Positions 7,879 to 17,446 of a DNA stretch of 64,000 nt are shown here, piece by piece. The stretch is taken from the NCBI RefSeq assembly GCF_002868715.1, contig NZ_PKLZ01000002.1, forward strand, positions 62,001-126,000, read 5' to 3'. Numbering within the stretch: the stretch's first letter is position 1; each line of letters opens with the position of its first letter. Origin of the DNA: Kineobactrum sediminis (GTDB taxonomy: Bacteria > Pseudomonadota > Gammaproteobacteria > Pseudomonadales > Halieaceae). Position numbers and translations under genes: made by a program. The notes beneath the pieces were generated by a model that was given only the letters and a program-made list of their open reading frames with translations, had not been told where the DNA came from and did no database searches.

Positions 7879-10179
7879 ATGAACGAAACCAGCTCAACGT
7901 CCGATCAGTCGTCGCCGCGATTGAAATCACTCTTGCCCGGCGTGGAAGCCCGCAAAAAACTGCGAAAGCGGCGTTTGTTCAAGGATAACGCCTCGCGCTG
8001 GGGGATCACTGTTGCAGGATTTGGGGTGGTGTTTGCCCTGGCTATGATCTTTGTTTACCTGTTTTATGAAGTGGCTCCTGTTCTGCGTGGCGCCACCATA
8101 ACGCCGTTGTCCACTTACACCGCGCCAGTCGCTGATGATGCCGCCAATGCCCTTTATATCGAGCGTTACGAAGAGCTGGGCCTGCAGTACGGCAGTAGTG
8201 GGATGGTTACCTTTTTTGAGCTTGAAAGTGGCGCCTTACGAGCACAGATACCACTGGCGCTACCACTGGGTAGCCGGGTAAGCAGTTATGCAGCGGCCGG
8301 TCCCGGTACTCATATTACCGCCCACGGCCTTGATAACGGCCAGGTGCTTATAGCCAGGCATGACTACGATTTGTCTTTTCCCGAGGGCTCACGCTATATC
8401 ACGCCAGAGCTCGAGTATCCCCTGGGTACCGATGCCTTTACTCTTGATGAACAGGGTCATTCGCTGGAACTGGTGGCAATAGCCAGCCGCACCCGCGGTC
8501 GCGAAGCAACTTTGTTGGCCGGTTACACCGATGACAAGCGACTGGTTCTGGCGAGCCTTTCCAGCCGTACCAACATGATGACCGGCGCTGTAGTCGTCAA
8601 TACCGAGCTACATACCTTGCCACCGGTACCCGGTGAGCCGGTGAGGATGCTGCTGGACAAGGCGCTGCGCAGTCTGTTTGTTGTAGACAGTGCCGGTTGG
8701 GTGCATTACTACGACGTCAGCAATCCCGACAACGCGCAGCTGGTCCAGTCGGTTGATGCCGGCGAGGGCAGCCCGATAACGGCAGCCGAATTCCTGGTTG
8801 GCACGGTCTCGATCATTATGGGTACCCAGAACGGTGATTTGAGCCAGTGGTTTCTGGTGCGCGATGAGAGCAATAACTATAGCCTGACCCGCATCCGCGA
8901 ATTTAACTCCCATGGCGCGGCCATTACCGCAATTGCCCCGGAGTACAATCGCAAGGGCTTTGTAGCCGGTGATGCCAGCGGCCAGCTCGGCGTGCACTAT
9001 GGCACGTCCGCCCGAACCCTGTACCTGGACCAGTTTATTGACCAGCCTGTAGCGCAGGTCGCGATTTCGCCCCTGAACGGCCGCCTGCTGGTGCTGGGCG
9101 AGAACGGGCAATTGCATTCCGCTGATATCTGGAACGAGCATCCACAGCTGTCATTTTCAGCGCTGTGGAACAAGGTCTGGTACGAAGGTCGGGCGGATCC
9201 CGAGTATATCTGGCAATCCTCTTCCGGTAGCGACGAATTTGAATCCAAGTTCAGCCTGGTTCCGTTGTCTGTGGGTACTCTCAAGGCGGCGTTCTACGCC
9301 ATGCTGTTTGCCATGCCACTCGCGATTATGGGGGCTATTTACACGGCTTATTTCATGACCCCGAAGTTGCGTGGGATTGTTAAGCCCAGCATTGAGATTA
9401 TGGAAGCCCTGCCGACGGTTATCCTGGGGTTTTTGGCTGGCCTGTGGCTGGCACCCTTCGCCGAGGATCACCTGCCGGCGATATTCAGCATTGTTATTCT
9501 GCTTCCCATAATGATGCTGGTATTTGCGTTTATCTGGACCCGGCTACTGCCCGCCTCAATCCGGAACAGTGTCCCGGATGGCTGGGAGGCGGCTCTGCTG
9601 GTACCGGTTATTATCGGTTTTGTCTGGTTGAGCATTGTTCTCAGTCCCTTTATTGAGATCTGGTTTTTTGACGGCAGCATGCGTCAGTGGTTTACCAATA
9701 TCGGTATTACCTACGATCAGCGTAACGCCCTTGTCGTGGGTATTGCCATGGGCTTCGCGGTGATCCCGACCATTTTCTCGATTGCGGAGGATGCGGTCTT
9801 TACCGTGCCCGGCCACCTCACCCAGGGTTCGCTGGCGCTGGGGGCTACCCGCTGGCAATCCGTTGTGGGGGTGGTTTTACCCACTGCCAGCCCGGGCATT
9901 TTCTCGGCAGTGATGATGGGCTTTGGCCGCGCTGTCGGTGAAACCATGATCGTATTGATGGCGACCGGTAACAGCCCGGTGGTGAATTTCAATATTTTCG
10001 AGGGGATGCGCACGCTCTCTGCCAATATAGCCGTGGAGCTGCCGGAGACGGCAGTGGGATCATCCCATTTCAGGGTACTGTTTCTGGCCGCCCTGGTATT
10101 GCTGGCCCTTACTTTTGTGGTCAATACCGTGGCTGAAATTATTCGGCAGCGGTTGCGCACCCGCTACAGCAGCCTGTGA
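7879..10179 (+). CDS. pstC: Phosphate ABC transporter permease PstC, long form
   Basis: Inner-membrane permease subunit of the phosphate importer. At 766 residues it is more than twice the length of the E. coli protein. A cytoplasmic N-terminus and one helix (about 41-65) lead into a periplasmic region of nearly 400 residues, rich in beta-strand-like repeats such as LLVLGENGQLHSADIW. The permease core starts near residue 463 (SVGTLKAAFYAMLFAMPL). The ATPase-contacting loop GSLALGATRWQSVVGVVLP lies near 650. Pseudomonas has a similarly extended PstC, so the insertion is a lineage feature; its role is unknown. Confidence 0.93.
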   Translation: MNETSSTSDQSSPRLKSLLPGVEARKKLRKRRLFKDNASRWGITVAGFGVVFALAMIFVYLFYEVAPVLRGATITPLSTYTAPVADDAANALYIERYEELGLQYGSSGMVTFFELESGALRAQIPLALPLGSRVSSYAAAGPGTHITAHGLDNGQVLIARHDYDLSFPEGSRYITPELEYPLGTDAFTLDEQGHSLELVAIASRTRGREATLLAGYTDDKRLVLASLSSRTNMMTGAVVVNTELHTLPPVPGEPVRMLLDKALRSLFVVDSAGWVHYYDVSNPDNAQLVQSVDAGEGSPITAAEFLVGTVSIIMGTQNGDLSQWFLVRDESNNYSLTRIREFNSHGAAITAIAPEYNRKGFVAGDASGQLGVHYGTSARTLYLDQFIDQPVAQVAISPLNGRLLVLGENGQLHSADIWNEHPQLSFSALWNKVWYEGRADPEYIWQSSSGSDEFESKFSLVPLSVGTLKAAFYAMLFAMPLAIMGAIYTAYFMTPKLRGIVKPSIEIMEALPTVILGFLAGLWLAPFAEDHLPAIFSIVILLPIMMLVFAFIWTRLLPASIRNSVPDGWEAALLVPVIIGFVWLSIVLSPFIEIWFFDGSMRQWFTNIGITYDQRNALVVGIAMGFAVIPTIFSIAEDAVFTVPGHLTQGSLALGATRWQSVVGVVLPTASPGIFSAVMMGFGRAVGETMIVLMATGNSPVVNFNIFEGMRTLSANIAVELPETAVGSSHFRVLFLAALVLLALTFVVNTVAEIIRQRLRTRYSSL

Positions 10180-10200
10180 TAACCGGGTAGGGGACAGATA

Positions 10201-11865
10201 ATGAGAGCATGGTTCAAGAGTGGTACCCCCTGGGTCTGGCTGAACGCCGGCGCCGTCGCGGTCTGCATGATCATGGTGGTGGGCCTGATCGGCCTGATCG
10301 CCGTTCGTGGATTCGGCCATTTCTGGCCGTCAAGCGTGGCAGAAGTGGAAATTGTGGATCGCGACGGTAGCCGGCGCCTGGTGCTGGGTGAACTGGTACG
10401 CTCCCAGACTGTGACTGCCGCCGTAGCCCGGGATGCGGGTAATTATGTGCCGGAGGACACCGCGCAAATTACCCGTTACCTGTTCAAGGAGGGTAATCGC
10501 GACCAGACTGGCAGGGATTTCGTCTGGCACACCGAAGTCGGGATGCAACCCTTCCGTTACCCCGATAACGCCTTTGTGATAGAACGCCGCGAATGGGGTA
10601 ATTTTTACGGCTATCCGCTGCACCTGACGAGCGCCGGTGAAACCATACCCGCCACGGATGTGCGGTTCTGGAACACACTGCAGACGGCAACCGCGCGTAG
10701 CATCAAGCTGCACGACGAGATCGAGGCGATTGAACGCCGCCGTATTGGCCGTATCAATACCGATATGGAGAGACTGCGTCTCGACAAGCGTTCACTTGAG
10801 CTTCGCGAGGTGAGTGGCGCGGAACGAGTGATTGAGGAAACCCGTATTGCCGAGCGCAGCCGGGAACTGGAAATCGAGTACCAGGCGCTGCGGCAGGAGC
10901 TGGACCTGCTCTATAAAAGCACTTTTCGGGATACCCTGCGAATGCTGACGGATAGTGGCGACGAGGTGGATATTTCCCTGGCAATGGTGGTCAGGGTAAC
11001 CGCGCCGAACACGTTGTCGGTTATTGACAAGGCTGGTGAATACCTCGTGCGCCTCTGGGAGTTCCTGACCCACGACCCCCGCGAGGCGAACACCGAGGGC
11101 GGGATTTTTCCGGCCATTTTCGGTACCGTGACGATGGTGTTCGTGATGTCAATCATGGTCACTCCGTTCGGTATCCTGGCCGCCATTTACCTGCGTGAAT
11201 ACGCGAAACAGAACCTGATGACCCGCATTATCAGGATCTCGGTATATAACCTCGCGGGGGTACCCTCTATTGTTTACGGCGTCTTTGGCCTTGGCTTCTT
11301 TGTGTACTTTCTGGGCGGCAGCATCGACCAGATGTTTTATGAAGCCAAATTGCCTGCACCGACCTTTGGTACGCCAGGCCTGTTCTGGGCATCACTGACC
11401 CTGGCACTGCTTACCCTGCCGATTGTCATAGTATCCACGGAGGAAGGGTTGGCACGGATCCCCAGTACCATCCGCCAGGGCAGCCTGGCGCTGGGGGCGA
11501 CCAAGGCGGAAACCTTGTGGAAAGTGGTTGTGCCCCTGGCCACGCCGGCGATGATGACCGGCCTGATACTCGCTATTGCCCGTGCGGCGGGCGAGGTGGC
11601 TCCGCTGATGCTGGTGGGCGTGGTAAAGCTTGCGCCAACCCTGCCAGTGGACGGCATATTTCCGTATATTCACCTGGAACGGAAGATCATGCACCTGGGC
11701 TTTCATATTTACGATGTCGGGTTCCAGAGCCCCAATGTGGAAGCGGCCCGACCCCTGGTCTATGCCACGGCGTTGGTACTGGTGTTTTTGATTGTGGCCC
11801 TTAACCTGACCGCCATTTCCATACGCAACCGACTGCGTGAACGCTACCGCAGCGCTTCGGACTAG
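10201..11865 (+). CDS. pstA: Phosphate ABC transporter permease PstA, long form
   Basis: Second permease subunit of the Pst importer, 554 residues against about 296 in E. coli. After a helix at roughly 16-40 comes a periplasmic insert to about residue 295. It contains a charged stretch (about 165-240, with IEAIERRRIGRINTDMERLR and the repeated RSRELEIEYQ style) predicted by eye to be a coiled coil. The permease core follows (MVFVMSIMVTPFGILAAIYL), with the EAA-type loop GSLALGATKAETLWKVVVP near 427. It lies 21 bases after pstC. The paired extensions in PstC and PstA suggest an extra periplasmic structure. Confidence 0.93.
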   Translation: MRAWFKSGTPWVWLNAGAVAVCMIMVVGLIGLIAVRGFGHFWPSSVAEVEIVDRDGSRRLVLGELVRSQTVTAAVARDAGNYVPEDTAQITRYLFKEGNRDQTGRDFVWHTEVGMQPFRYPDNAFVIERREWGNFYGYPLHLTSAGETIPATDVRFWNTLQTATARSIKLHDEIEAIERRRIGRINTDMERLRLDKRSLELREVSGAERVIEETRIAERSRELEIEYQALRQELDLLYKSTFRDTLRMLTDSGDEVDISLAMVVRVTAPNTLSVIDKAGEYLVRLWEFLTHDPREANTEGGIFPAIFGTVTMVFVMSIMVTPFGILAAIYLREYAKQNLMTRIIRISVYNLAGVPSIVYGVFGLGFFVYFLGGSIDQMFYEAKLPAPTFGTPGLFWASLTLALLTLPIVIVSTEEGLARIPSTIRQGSLALGATKAETLWKVVVPLATPAMMTGLILAIARAAGEVAPLMLVGVVKLAPTLPVDGIFPYIHLERKIMHLGFHIYDVGFQSPNVEAARPLVYATALVLVFLIVALNLTAISIRNRLRERYRSASD

Positions 11866-11877
11866 ACAGGCACAGAT

Positions 11878-12753
11878 ATGACAACAGAGACAGACAGCAT
11901 GAACACACAGGCAGGCGACGCCACTGAAGGCAAATTAACTACACCGTTTGCGGGCGGGCTGGCGGAAAACCGTGCGCATTCTGTGGATATGGCGGATGAA
12001 ACCACCAAGATTGAGGTTCGCGATCTCGAGCTGTATTACGGCAACGACCGCACCTTGAAAAACATTAACCTGCTGATCCCCGAAAAGAAAGTTACGGCAT
12101 TTATCGGCCCCTCCGGCTGCGGCAAGTCAACTCTGCTGCGCTGTTTCAACCGCATGAATGATCTTGTGGATACCTGCCGGATTACCGGCCAGATTATCCT
12201 GGATGGCAAGAATATATATGATCGTGATGTCGATGTGGCGGAATTGCGACGCAGTGTGGGCATGGTGTTCCAGAAGCCCAACCCTTTCCCGAAGTCCATT
12301 TATGAAAATGTCGCCTACGGCCTGCGCCTGCAGGGTGTGCATGGCAAGCGGGACCTGGACGAAGTCGTCGAGCGCTCGCTGCGCGCCGCCGCGCTGTGGG
12401 ACGAGGTCAAGGATCGCCTGAACGATAATGCTTTTGGCATGTCCGGCGGGCAACAGCAGCGACTGGTGATTGCCCGGGCGATTGCCATTGAACCCGAAGT
12501 TATCCTGCTGGACGAGCCGGCCTCCGCACTGGACCCGATCTCCACGGCCAAGGTTGAGGAGCTGATCTATGAGCTCAAGGAGCAGTACACTATCGTGATC
12601 GTTACCCATAATATGCAGCAGGCGGCCAGGGTCTCGGACTATACTGCTTTCATGTACCTGGGTGACCTGGTGGAGTTTGACCATACCGAAGCCATTTTTA
12701 CCAACCCTGCTTTGAAACAGACAGAAGACTATATTACCGGCCGTTACGGCTAA
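11878..12753 (+). CDS. pstB: Phosphate import ATP-binding protein PstB
   Basis: Cytoplasmic ATPase of the Pst importer, 291 residues. A non-conserved leader of about 40 residues precedes the ABC domain. Walker [20 protein letters not shown] lies near residue 77, the PstB-typical [18 protein letters not shown] follows, then the signature [16 protein letters not shown] near 189 and Walker [14 protein letters not shown], with [16 protein letters not shown] after it. Several methionine starts exist in the leader; the first follows pstA by 12 bases and is kept. It is followed by phoU. Confidence 0.97.
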   Translation: MTTETDSMNTQAGDATEGKLTTPFAGGLAENRAHSVDMADETTKIEVRDLELYYGNDRTLKNINLLIPEKKVTAFIGPSGCGKSTLLRCFNRMNDLVDTCRITGQIILDGKNIYDRDVDVAELRRSVGMVFQKPNPFPKSIYENVAYGLRLQGVHGKRDLDEVVERSLRAAALWDEVKDRLNDNAFGMSGGQQQRLVIARAIAIEPEVILLDEPASALDPISTAKVEELIYELKEQYTIVIVTHNMQQAARVSDYTAFMYLGDLVEFDHTEAIFTNPALKQTEDYITGRYG

Positions 12754-12763
12754 GGAGCGCTTC

Positions 12764-13465
12764 GTGGACAAGCTTCATTTCGACCAGCACATCTCTCGCC
12801 ATTTCAATGAAGAGCTCGAGCTGATAAAGAGCCAGATGCTCACCATGGGCGGCAAGGTGGAAACCCAGCTCGATGATGCGGTAGCTGCGTTGCTGGATGC
12901 CGACAGTGGCCTGGCGCGGGATGTCGTTTTTCGGGAGGAGGAAATTGATGCCCTCGAGGTGCAGATTGACGAAGACTGCACTACCCTGATTGCCCGTCGC
13001 CAGCCAGCGGCCTCGGACCTGCGCATGGTAATGGCCGTAAGCAAGACCATCCGCGATCTCGAGCGTATTGGCGACGAATCGAAGAAAATTGCCAAAATGG
13101 CGATTATCCTGTCGGAAGAGGGCGACGCCCCCCGCGGCTACATCGAGGTCCGGCACATCGCCAGTGGGGTGCGTAAAATGCTCCACGATTCGCTGGATGC
13201 CTTTACCCGCTACGATTCCGACGCAGCCCTGAAAACGCTGAAGGCCGATGACCAGATCGACCTTGAATACAAATCAGCCCTGCGCGAGCTGATTACCTAC
13301 ATGATGGAAGACCCGCGCAGTATCTCGAGGGTGATGAACGTGCTTTGGGCACTGCGTTCCCTGGAACGAGTGGGGGATCATGCCAAGAACATCTGCGAAC
13401 ATACGGTTTACCTGGTGAAAGGCAAGGATATTCGTCACGGGAATACCGAGGCGCTGGATAGCTAG
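12764..13465 (+). CDS. phoU: Phosphate transport regulator PhoU
   Basis: Peripheral regulator that connects the Pst transporter with the PhoR sensor kinase and represses the Pho regulon when phosphate is plentiful. It starts with GTG, six bases after AAGGAG (12752-12757). The 233 residues form two three-helix PhoU repeats, with metal-binding E/D-rich motifs such as LERIGDESKKIAKM in the first and LERVGDHAKNICEH in the second. As the last gene of pstC-pstA-pstB-phoU its job follows from context. PhoB and PhoR are not encoded in this window. Confidence 0.96.
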   Translation: MDKLHFDQHISRHFNEELELIKSQMLTMGGKVETQLDDAVAALLDADSGLARDVVFREEEIDALEVQIDEDCTTLIARRQPAASDLRMVMAVSKTIRDLERIGDESKKIAKMAIILSEEGDAPRGYIEVRHIASGVRKMLHDSLDAFTRYDSDAALKTLKADDQIDLEYKSALRELITYMMEDPRSISRVMNVLWALRSLERVGDHAKNICEHTVYLVKGKDIRHGNTEALDS

Positions 13466-13501
13466 CGGCCTGTCCGATTTTTCCTCCCGCGACTGAGGTG
13501 T

Positions 13502-13518
13502 AAGCCCGACGGGTTTTT
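13502..13518 (+). terminator. Probable terminator after phoU
   Basis: A short stem AAGCCC/GGGTTT (one G-U pair) with a three-base loop, followed by T residues, lies between the convergent phoU and hemW genes and overlaps the hemW stop codon. The stem is modest, so the call is tentative. Confidence 0.5.
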
Positions 13519-14665
13519 AGTCCGGGAGAAACTCCGCCACCACGGAATCCAGGAAACGCCGCCCGAGTGGGCTGGCGGTTAGCCGGTTGCCGCTAACGAC
13601 CAGTAACTGGCGTTCGACCAGTGAATCCAGGGCCGGTTGCAGAGCACCGGCAGCCAGCCCGGTGCAGGCGCTGAATTGCTCCAGGGTAAAGCCCGCGTTC
13701 AGGCGCAGCGCGTTCATGGCAAATTCACCCGGCAGTTCTTCGGCCTGCAGCCAGCGCTGTTGTGCGCGGTAGTCATCGGCGCCGGCCTGCATATAGGCCT
13801 CCGGCTGGCGCCGCTTGGCATAGCGCATGATCCGCCCATCGGTAAAACTGACCTTGCCGTGCGCTCCCGCACCAATGCCCAGGTAGTCACCAAAAGACCA
13901 GTAGTTGAGATTGTGCCGGCACTCCTGCCCGGGTATCGCCCAGGCTGAAACCTCGTATTGACGCAGGCCACCGGCCAGTAGTTGTGCTTCTCCTGCATCC
14001 TGGATATCGGCGAGTTCATCCTCTACCGGCAGCAATGGCGGCCGCTTGTGAAACACGGTGTTGGGTTCGATCGTGAGCTGGTACCAGGAGAGGTGGCCGG
14101 TGTCGTACTCCATGGCAGTGGCCAGGTCCGCCAGTGCCAGGGCGGCATCCTGCTGTGGCAGGCCGTGCATGAGATCCAGGTTTATACGCTGGAAACCTGC
14201 ATTGCGGGCCGCTGTTACGGCGCTGTGAGCCTGGTCGCTATCGTGTACGCGACCCAGTATCCGCAGTTGCGTGGCCTGGAACGACTGTATGCCAAGGGAC
14301 AGGCGATTGATTCCCGCGGCGCGAAAGGCGGCAAATTTCCCCGCTTCGGCGCTGCCGGGGTTGGCCTCCATGGTCGCTTCCATGTGCGCTGCCAGCGGCA
14401 GCCGTGCCGCAATACCTTGCAGTAAGCGGGTAATGGCCCCGGCGCTGAACAGGCTGGGTGTGCCACCGCCGATAAAAAGCGTACTGATGCTACGCCCCTG
14501 GGCAAAGGCGATTTCCCGCTCCAGGTCCGCCAACAGGCAGTCGACATAGGCCTGCTCGGGCAGCTCAGTGAACTCGTGGGAGTTGAAATCGCAATAGGGA
14601 CATTTGCGCTCGCACCAGGGGAGATGGACATACAGCCCCAGTGGCGGCAGTTGCAGCAGTGACAT
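13517..14665 (-). CDS. hemW: Radical SAM heme chaperone HemW-like protein
   Basis: Radical SAM protein related to oxygen-independent coproporphyrinogen III oxidase; members next to rdgB are HemW, a heme-trafficking chaperone, rather than HemN. Of the 382 residues, the cluster motif CERKCPYC places cysteines at 18, 22 and 25, followed by DFNSHEF; the fourth cysteine-adjacent HemN pattern is not evident. GGGTPSLFSAGAI, SLGIQSFQ and the HemW-type C-terminal domain (winged-helix-like AMNALRLNAGFTLEQF) follow. Its start overlaps the rdgB stop in TGATG. It is the last gene of the proC-to-hemW run. Confidence 0.93.
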   Translation of the reverse strand: MSLLQLPPLGLYVHLPWCERKCPYCDFNSHEFTELPEQAYVDCLLADLEREIAFAQGRSISTLFIGGGTPSLFSAGAITRLLQGIAARLPLAAHMEATMEANPGSAEAGKFAAFRAAGINRLSLGIQSFQATQLRILGRVHDSDQAHSAVTAARNAGFQRINLDLMHGLPQQDAALALADLATAMEYDTGHLSWYQLTIEPNTVFHKRPPLLPVEDELADIQDAGEAQLLAGGLRQYEVSAWAIPGQECRHNLNYWSFGDYLGIGAGAHGKVSFTDGRIMRYAKRRQPEAYMQAGADDYRAQQRWLQAEELPGEFAMNALRLNAGFTLEQFSACTGLAAGALQPALDSLVERQLLVVSGNRLTASPLGRRFLDSVVAEFLPD

Positions 14666-15270
14666 CAGGCTCCGCGCAGCGCTTGCGCCAGTTTCGCACA
14701 GGCAAGCGCGCGGTGGCTGACCCGGTTCTTGGTGACGCTGTCCAGCTCGGCGGCGCTGCAGTGGCTGGCCGGGACATAAAAAACCGGGTCATAGCCGAAG
14801 CCGCCGCTGCCGCTGGGTGCCTCCAGGATCCTGCCTTCCCAGCTGCCCTGGCAAATCAGGGGTGTCGGGTCCAGTGCGTGACGCATATAAACCAGTACGC
14901 ACTGATAGCGGGCGCTGCGCTGTGCCTCGGGGACTCCCGCCAGCGCTGCCAGCAGTTTGGCGTTGTTGGCGGCATCGCCCTGGCCCGAATAACGCGCCGA
15001 ATGAATTCCGGGCGCGCCCCTTAGATAGTCAACTTCCAGCCCGGAGTCGTCGGCAATCGCCGGTAAACTGGTGTGTTCTGCGGCGGCACGGGCCTTGAGT
15101 ATGGCATTTTCCACAAAGGTGAGGCCGGTCTCGTCCACGTCGTCCACACCGAACTCGGACTGCACCCGCAGGGTCATCGCCAGCGGTTCCAGGATGCGCG
15201 CGAGCTCCGCCAGCTTGCCCTGGTTACCACTGGCGAGGACTACGGTCCGGTCATTGGGTTTGCCGGCCAT
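14665..15270 (-). CDS. rdgB: dITP/XTP pyrophosphatase (RdgB/HAM1)
   Basis: House-cleaning enzyme that hydrolyses dITP, ITP and XTP to the monophosphates, keeping deaminated purines out of DNA. The ATG at 15270 is preferred over an adjacent TTG and gives 201 residues. The substrate pocket motifs are all present: VVLASGNQGKLAEL at the N-terminus, DDSGLEVDYLRGAPGIHSARY, FGYDPVFY and the C-terminal SHRALA. Its start codon overlaps the stop of the DUF4426 gene (TGATG). The same four-gene order occurs in Pseudomonas. Confidence 0.95.
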   Translation of the reverse strand: MAGKPNDRTVVLASGNQGKLAELARILEPLAMTLRVQSEFGVDDVDETGLTFVENAILKARAAAEHTSLPAIADDSGLEVDYLRGAPGIHSARYSGQGDAANNAKLLAALAGVPEAQRSARYQCVLVYMRHALDPTPLICQGSWEGRILEAPSGSGGFGYDPVFYVPASHCSAAELDSVTKNRVSHRALACAKLAQALRGA

Positions 15271-15707
15271 CAATTGATGTAAAGCTGGTGCTTGAGTTCG
15301 AAGCGATAGGTTTCATCGCTACCCTCGGGCCGAAAGTCGACCTCAAAAAATCGCCACTCCTCGTTGATGAAGCGGAACTCGCTGATGTAGTAGATTGCTG
15401 GCCCTTCACGCACTTCCTGGAATTCGAGATCCTGTGCCTGTATCAGGTCACGGGTGCGCCCCTGAAGCTGCATGCTGCGGGGTTCGGTACCGGAGTCGGT
15501 GTGTTCCCGTACCGCAAGGTTGAGAATTGCCCGGTTCTTGCCCCGGGTAATGCCGTAGGTGCCGGCAACCTCCGGTGCGAGGAATGTGGTATTAACGACA
15601 CTGTAATGCAGTTCGTAGGGCCCGAATCGCTCGGATTGCTGGGCGATTGAAGGCCCGGCGGCAAACAGCAGTATGAGGGTAAGGAAACAGGTATGGAATA
15701 TTTTCAT
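15270..15707 (-). CDS. DUF4426 periplasmic protein
   Basis: A 145-residue exported protein of the DUF4426 family, function unknown. A signal peptide (KIFHTCFLTLILLFAAGPSI, cleavage probably after IAQ) is followed by the family motifs FGPYELHYSVVNTTFL and YGITRGKNRAILNLAVRE, and a beta-rich C-terminus. In Pseudomonas the homologue also lies between metW and rdgB, so the position is conserved, but nothing links it clearly to methionine or nucleotide metabolism. It lies directly after metW on the same strand. Confidence 0.85.
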   Translation of the reverse strand: MKIFHTCFLTLILLFAAGPSIAQQSERFGPYELHYSVVNTTFLAPEVAGTYGITRGKNRAILNLAVREHTDSGTEPRSMQLQGRTRDLIQAQDLEFQEVREGPAIYYISEFRFINEEWRFFEVDFRPEGSDETYRFELKHQLYIN

Positions 15708-15708
15708 A

Positions 15709-16299
15709 TCAGCGACTTATCAGGTAGATGGCGGTAACGGCAAACAGGTTGGGCATTGCGCTTGCCAGCAGGGGTTTGCGTTCGGTATTGCCGACCATAT
15801 CGCGGGCGAGGATGCGAATACCGCGCTCCGCGCACAGGGTTTCGAAATCGGTTACGGTGCAGAAGTGGATGTTGGGCGTATCGTACCAGTTATGGGGCAT
15901 GAAGCGGGATACCGGCATGCGTCCGCGGGTCCCGAGATAAAAGCGACAGCTCCAGTGCCCAAAATTGGGGAAAGTAACAATACCCTGGCGGCCAATCCGC
16001 AGCATTTCTTCCAGTACCTTGTCCGGGTAGTGCACCGCCTGCAGGGCGTGAGCCATTACCACGGTATCAAAGCTCTGGTCGGGAAAATTGTCGAGACCGG
16101 CATCCATATTCTGTTCGATGACATTAAGACCCCGGGCGACTGCCGCCGTGATCTCATTCGGGTCAATTTCCAGCCCGAGTCCGCGCACGCCTCGTTCCGT
16201 ATACAGCCGCTGCAGGAATTCACCGTTACCGCAGCCGAGGTCGAGAACCTTCGAGTCGGGTTCAATCCAGCGCTGGATATGGGTCAGGTCAAGGCGCAT
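15709..16299 (-). CDS. metW: Methionine biosynthesis protein MetW
   Basis: Class I SAM-dependent methyltransferase-fold protein required with MetX for methionine synthesis in several proteobacteria; its catalytic activity is uncertain. The start at 16299 gives 196 residues and overlaps the metX stop (TGATG); the longer open frame upstream only shadows metX. Motif I is KVLDLGCGNGEFLQRLY. MetW-typical segments are MDAGLDNFPDQSFDTVVMAHALQAV, read as two conserved blocks, and FPNFGHWSCRFYL. MetX and MetW form a pair and can bind each other in related bacteria. Confidence 0.93.
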   Translation of the reverse strand: MRLDLTHIQRWIEPDSKVLDLGCGNGEFLQRLYTERGVRGLGLEIDPNEITAAVARGLNVIEQNMDAGLDNFPDQSFDTVVMAHALQAVHYPDKVLEEMLRIGRQGIVTFPNFGHWSCRFYLGTRGRMPVSRFMPHNWYDTPNIHFCTVTDFETLCAERGIRILARDMVGNTERKPLLASAMPNLFAVTAIYLISR

Positions 16300-17435
16300 C
16301 AGTGTGGCTCCCGTACCCGCTGCATATAAGCGGAAAATACATCGAGATAGCGACGGATTGGCATCAGGAAGGCGTCGTGGCCGCCGTCGGCGGCAATTTC
16401 TGCGTAGGTTACCGAGCGGTCGGCGGCGATCAAAGCATTGACAATCTCGCGTGAGCGCCCCGGCGAAAAGCGCCAGTCCGTGGAAAACGACAATACCAGA
16501 AAGCTGCATCGGGCCTCGCGAAAGGCGGCGACGGGGTCGTTGCCATACTCCCGGGCGAGGTCGAAGTAATCCAGTGCCTGGGTCATCAGGATATAGGTGT
16601 TGGCATCAAAGTTGTTGGAAAACCGGCTGCCCTGATGGCGCAGATAACTTTGTACCTGAAACTCGGCGCCGAGCTCGGTGCCGGGTTCCAGCGTGCCCGA
16701 GCGCAGGTCGCGGCCAAACTTGCTGGCCATGGCATCGTCGGAGAGATACGTAATATGGCCAACCATGCGTGCCAGGGCGAGGCCCTGTGCCGGCACCAGC
16801 CCCTTGCTGAGGTAGTGGCCGCCGGCAAAGTCGGGGTCGGATTGTATCGCCTGGCGTGCGATTTCGTTAAAGGCGATATTCTGGGCGCTGAGCTTGAGTG
16901 CCGAGGCAATGACCACGCAGTGCCGCAGTCGCTGGGGATACAACAGTGCCCAGCGCATGGCCTGCATGCCGCCGAGGCTGCCACCGATGACGGCGGCCCA
17001 GCAATCAATGCCAAGGTGATCGGCCAGCCGGGCCTGGCTGTGCACCCAGTCACGCACTCTCAGGGAGGGAAAATCAGGGCCCCAGGACTGGCCGGTTTCC
17101 GGGTTCACGCTGGCGGGCCCCGTGGAACCATGGCAACCACCCAGGTTATTGAGGCACACCACATGGAAGTGGTTGGTATCTATTGGCTTGCCAGGGCCCA
17201 CGCACTCGTCCCACCATCCCGGTTTGCGATCCTCGGCACTGTGGTAGCCGGCGGCGTGATGGTTACCGCTGAGAGCATGACAAATCAACACGGCATTCGA
17301 ACGATCGGCGTTGAGTTCACCGTAGGTCTCATAGACCAGTTCATATTCGGACAGGGTACGACCACAGGCCAGCAGCAGCGGTTCGCTGAACCGTGCCCGG
17401 CTGGGGGTGACCACACCTATACGGGAGGTATTCAC
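16299..17435 (-). CDS. metX: Homoserine O-acyltransferase MetX
   Basis: Alpha/beta-hydrolase-fold enzyme that activates homoserine for methionine synthesis. It starts with GTG, downstream of GGGAGG. Of the 378 residues, the oxyanion and substrate segment [14 protein letters not shown] and the nucleophile elbow [10 protein letters not shown] near residue 150 are clear; the aspartate in [12 protein letters not shown] and the histidine in DGGHDAFL complete the triad. Whether it uses acetyl-CoA or succinyl-CoA cannot be read with confidence; related gammaproteobacterial MetX proteins use succinyl-CoA. It follows yggT by 11 bases. Confidence 0.95.
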   Translation of the reverse strand: MNTSRIGVVTPSRARFSEPLLLACGRTLSEYELVYETYGELNADRSNAVLICHALSGNHHAAGYHSAEDRKPGWWDECVGPGKPIDTNHFHVVCLNNLGGCHGSTGPASVNPETGQSWGPDFPSLRVRDWVHSQARLADHLGIDCWAAVIGGSLGGMQAMRWALLYPQRLRHCVVIASALKLSAQNIAFNEIARQAIQSDPDFAGGHYLSKGLVPAQGLALARMVGHITYLSDDAMASKFGRDLRSGTLEPGTELGAEFQVQSYLRHQGSRFSNNFDANTYILMTQALDYFDLAREYGNDPVAAFREARCSFLVLSFSTDWRFSPGRSREIVNALIAADRSVTYAEIAADGGHDAFLMPIRRYLDVFSAYMQRVREPH

Positions 17436-17446
17436 GGGGTTGTTGT

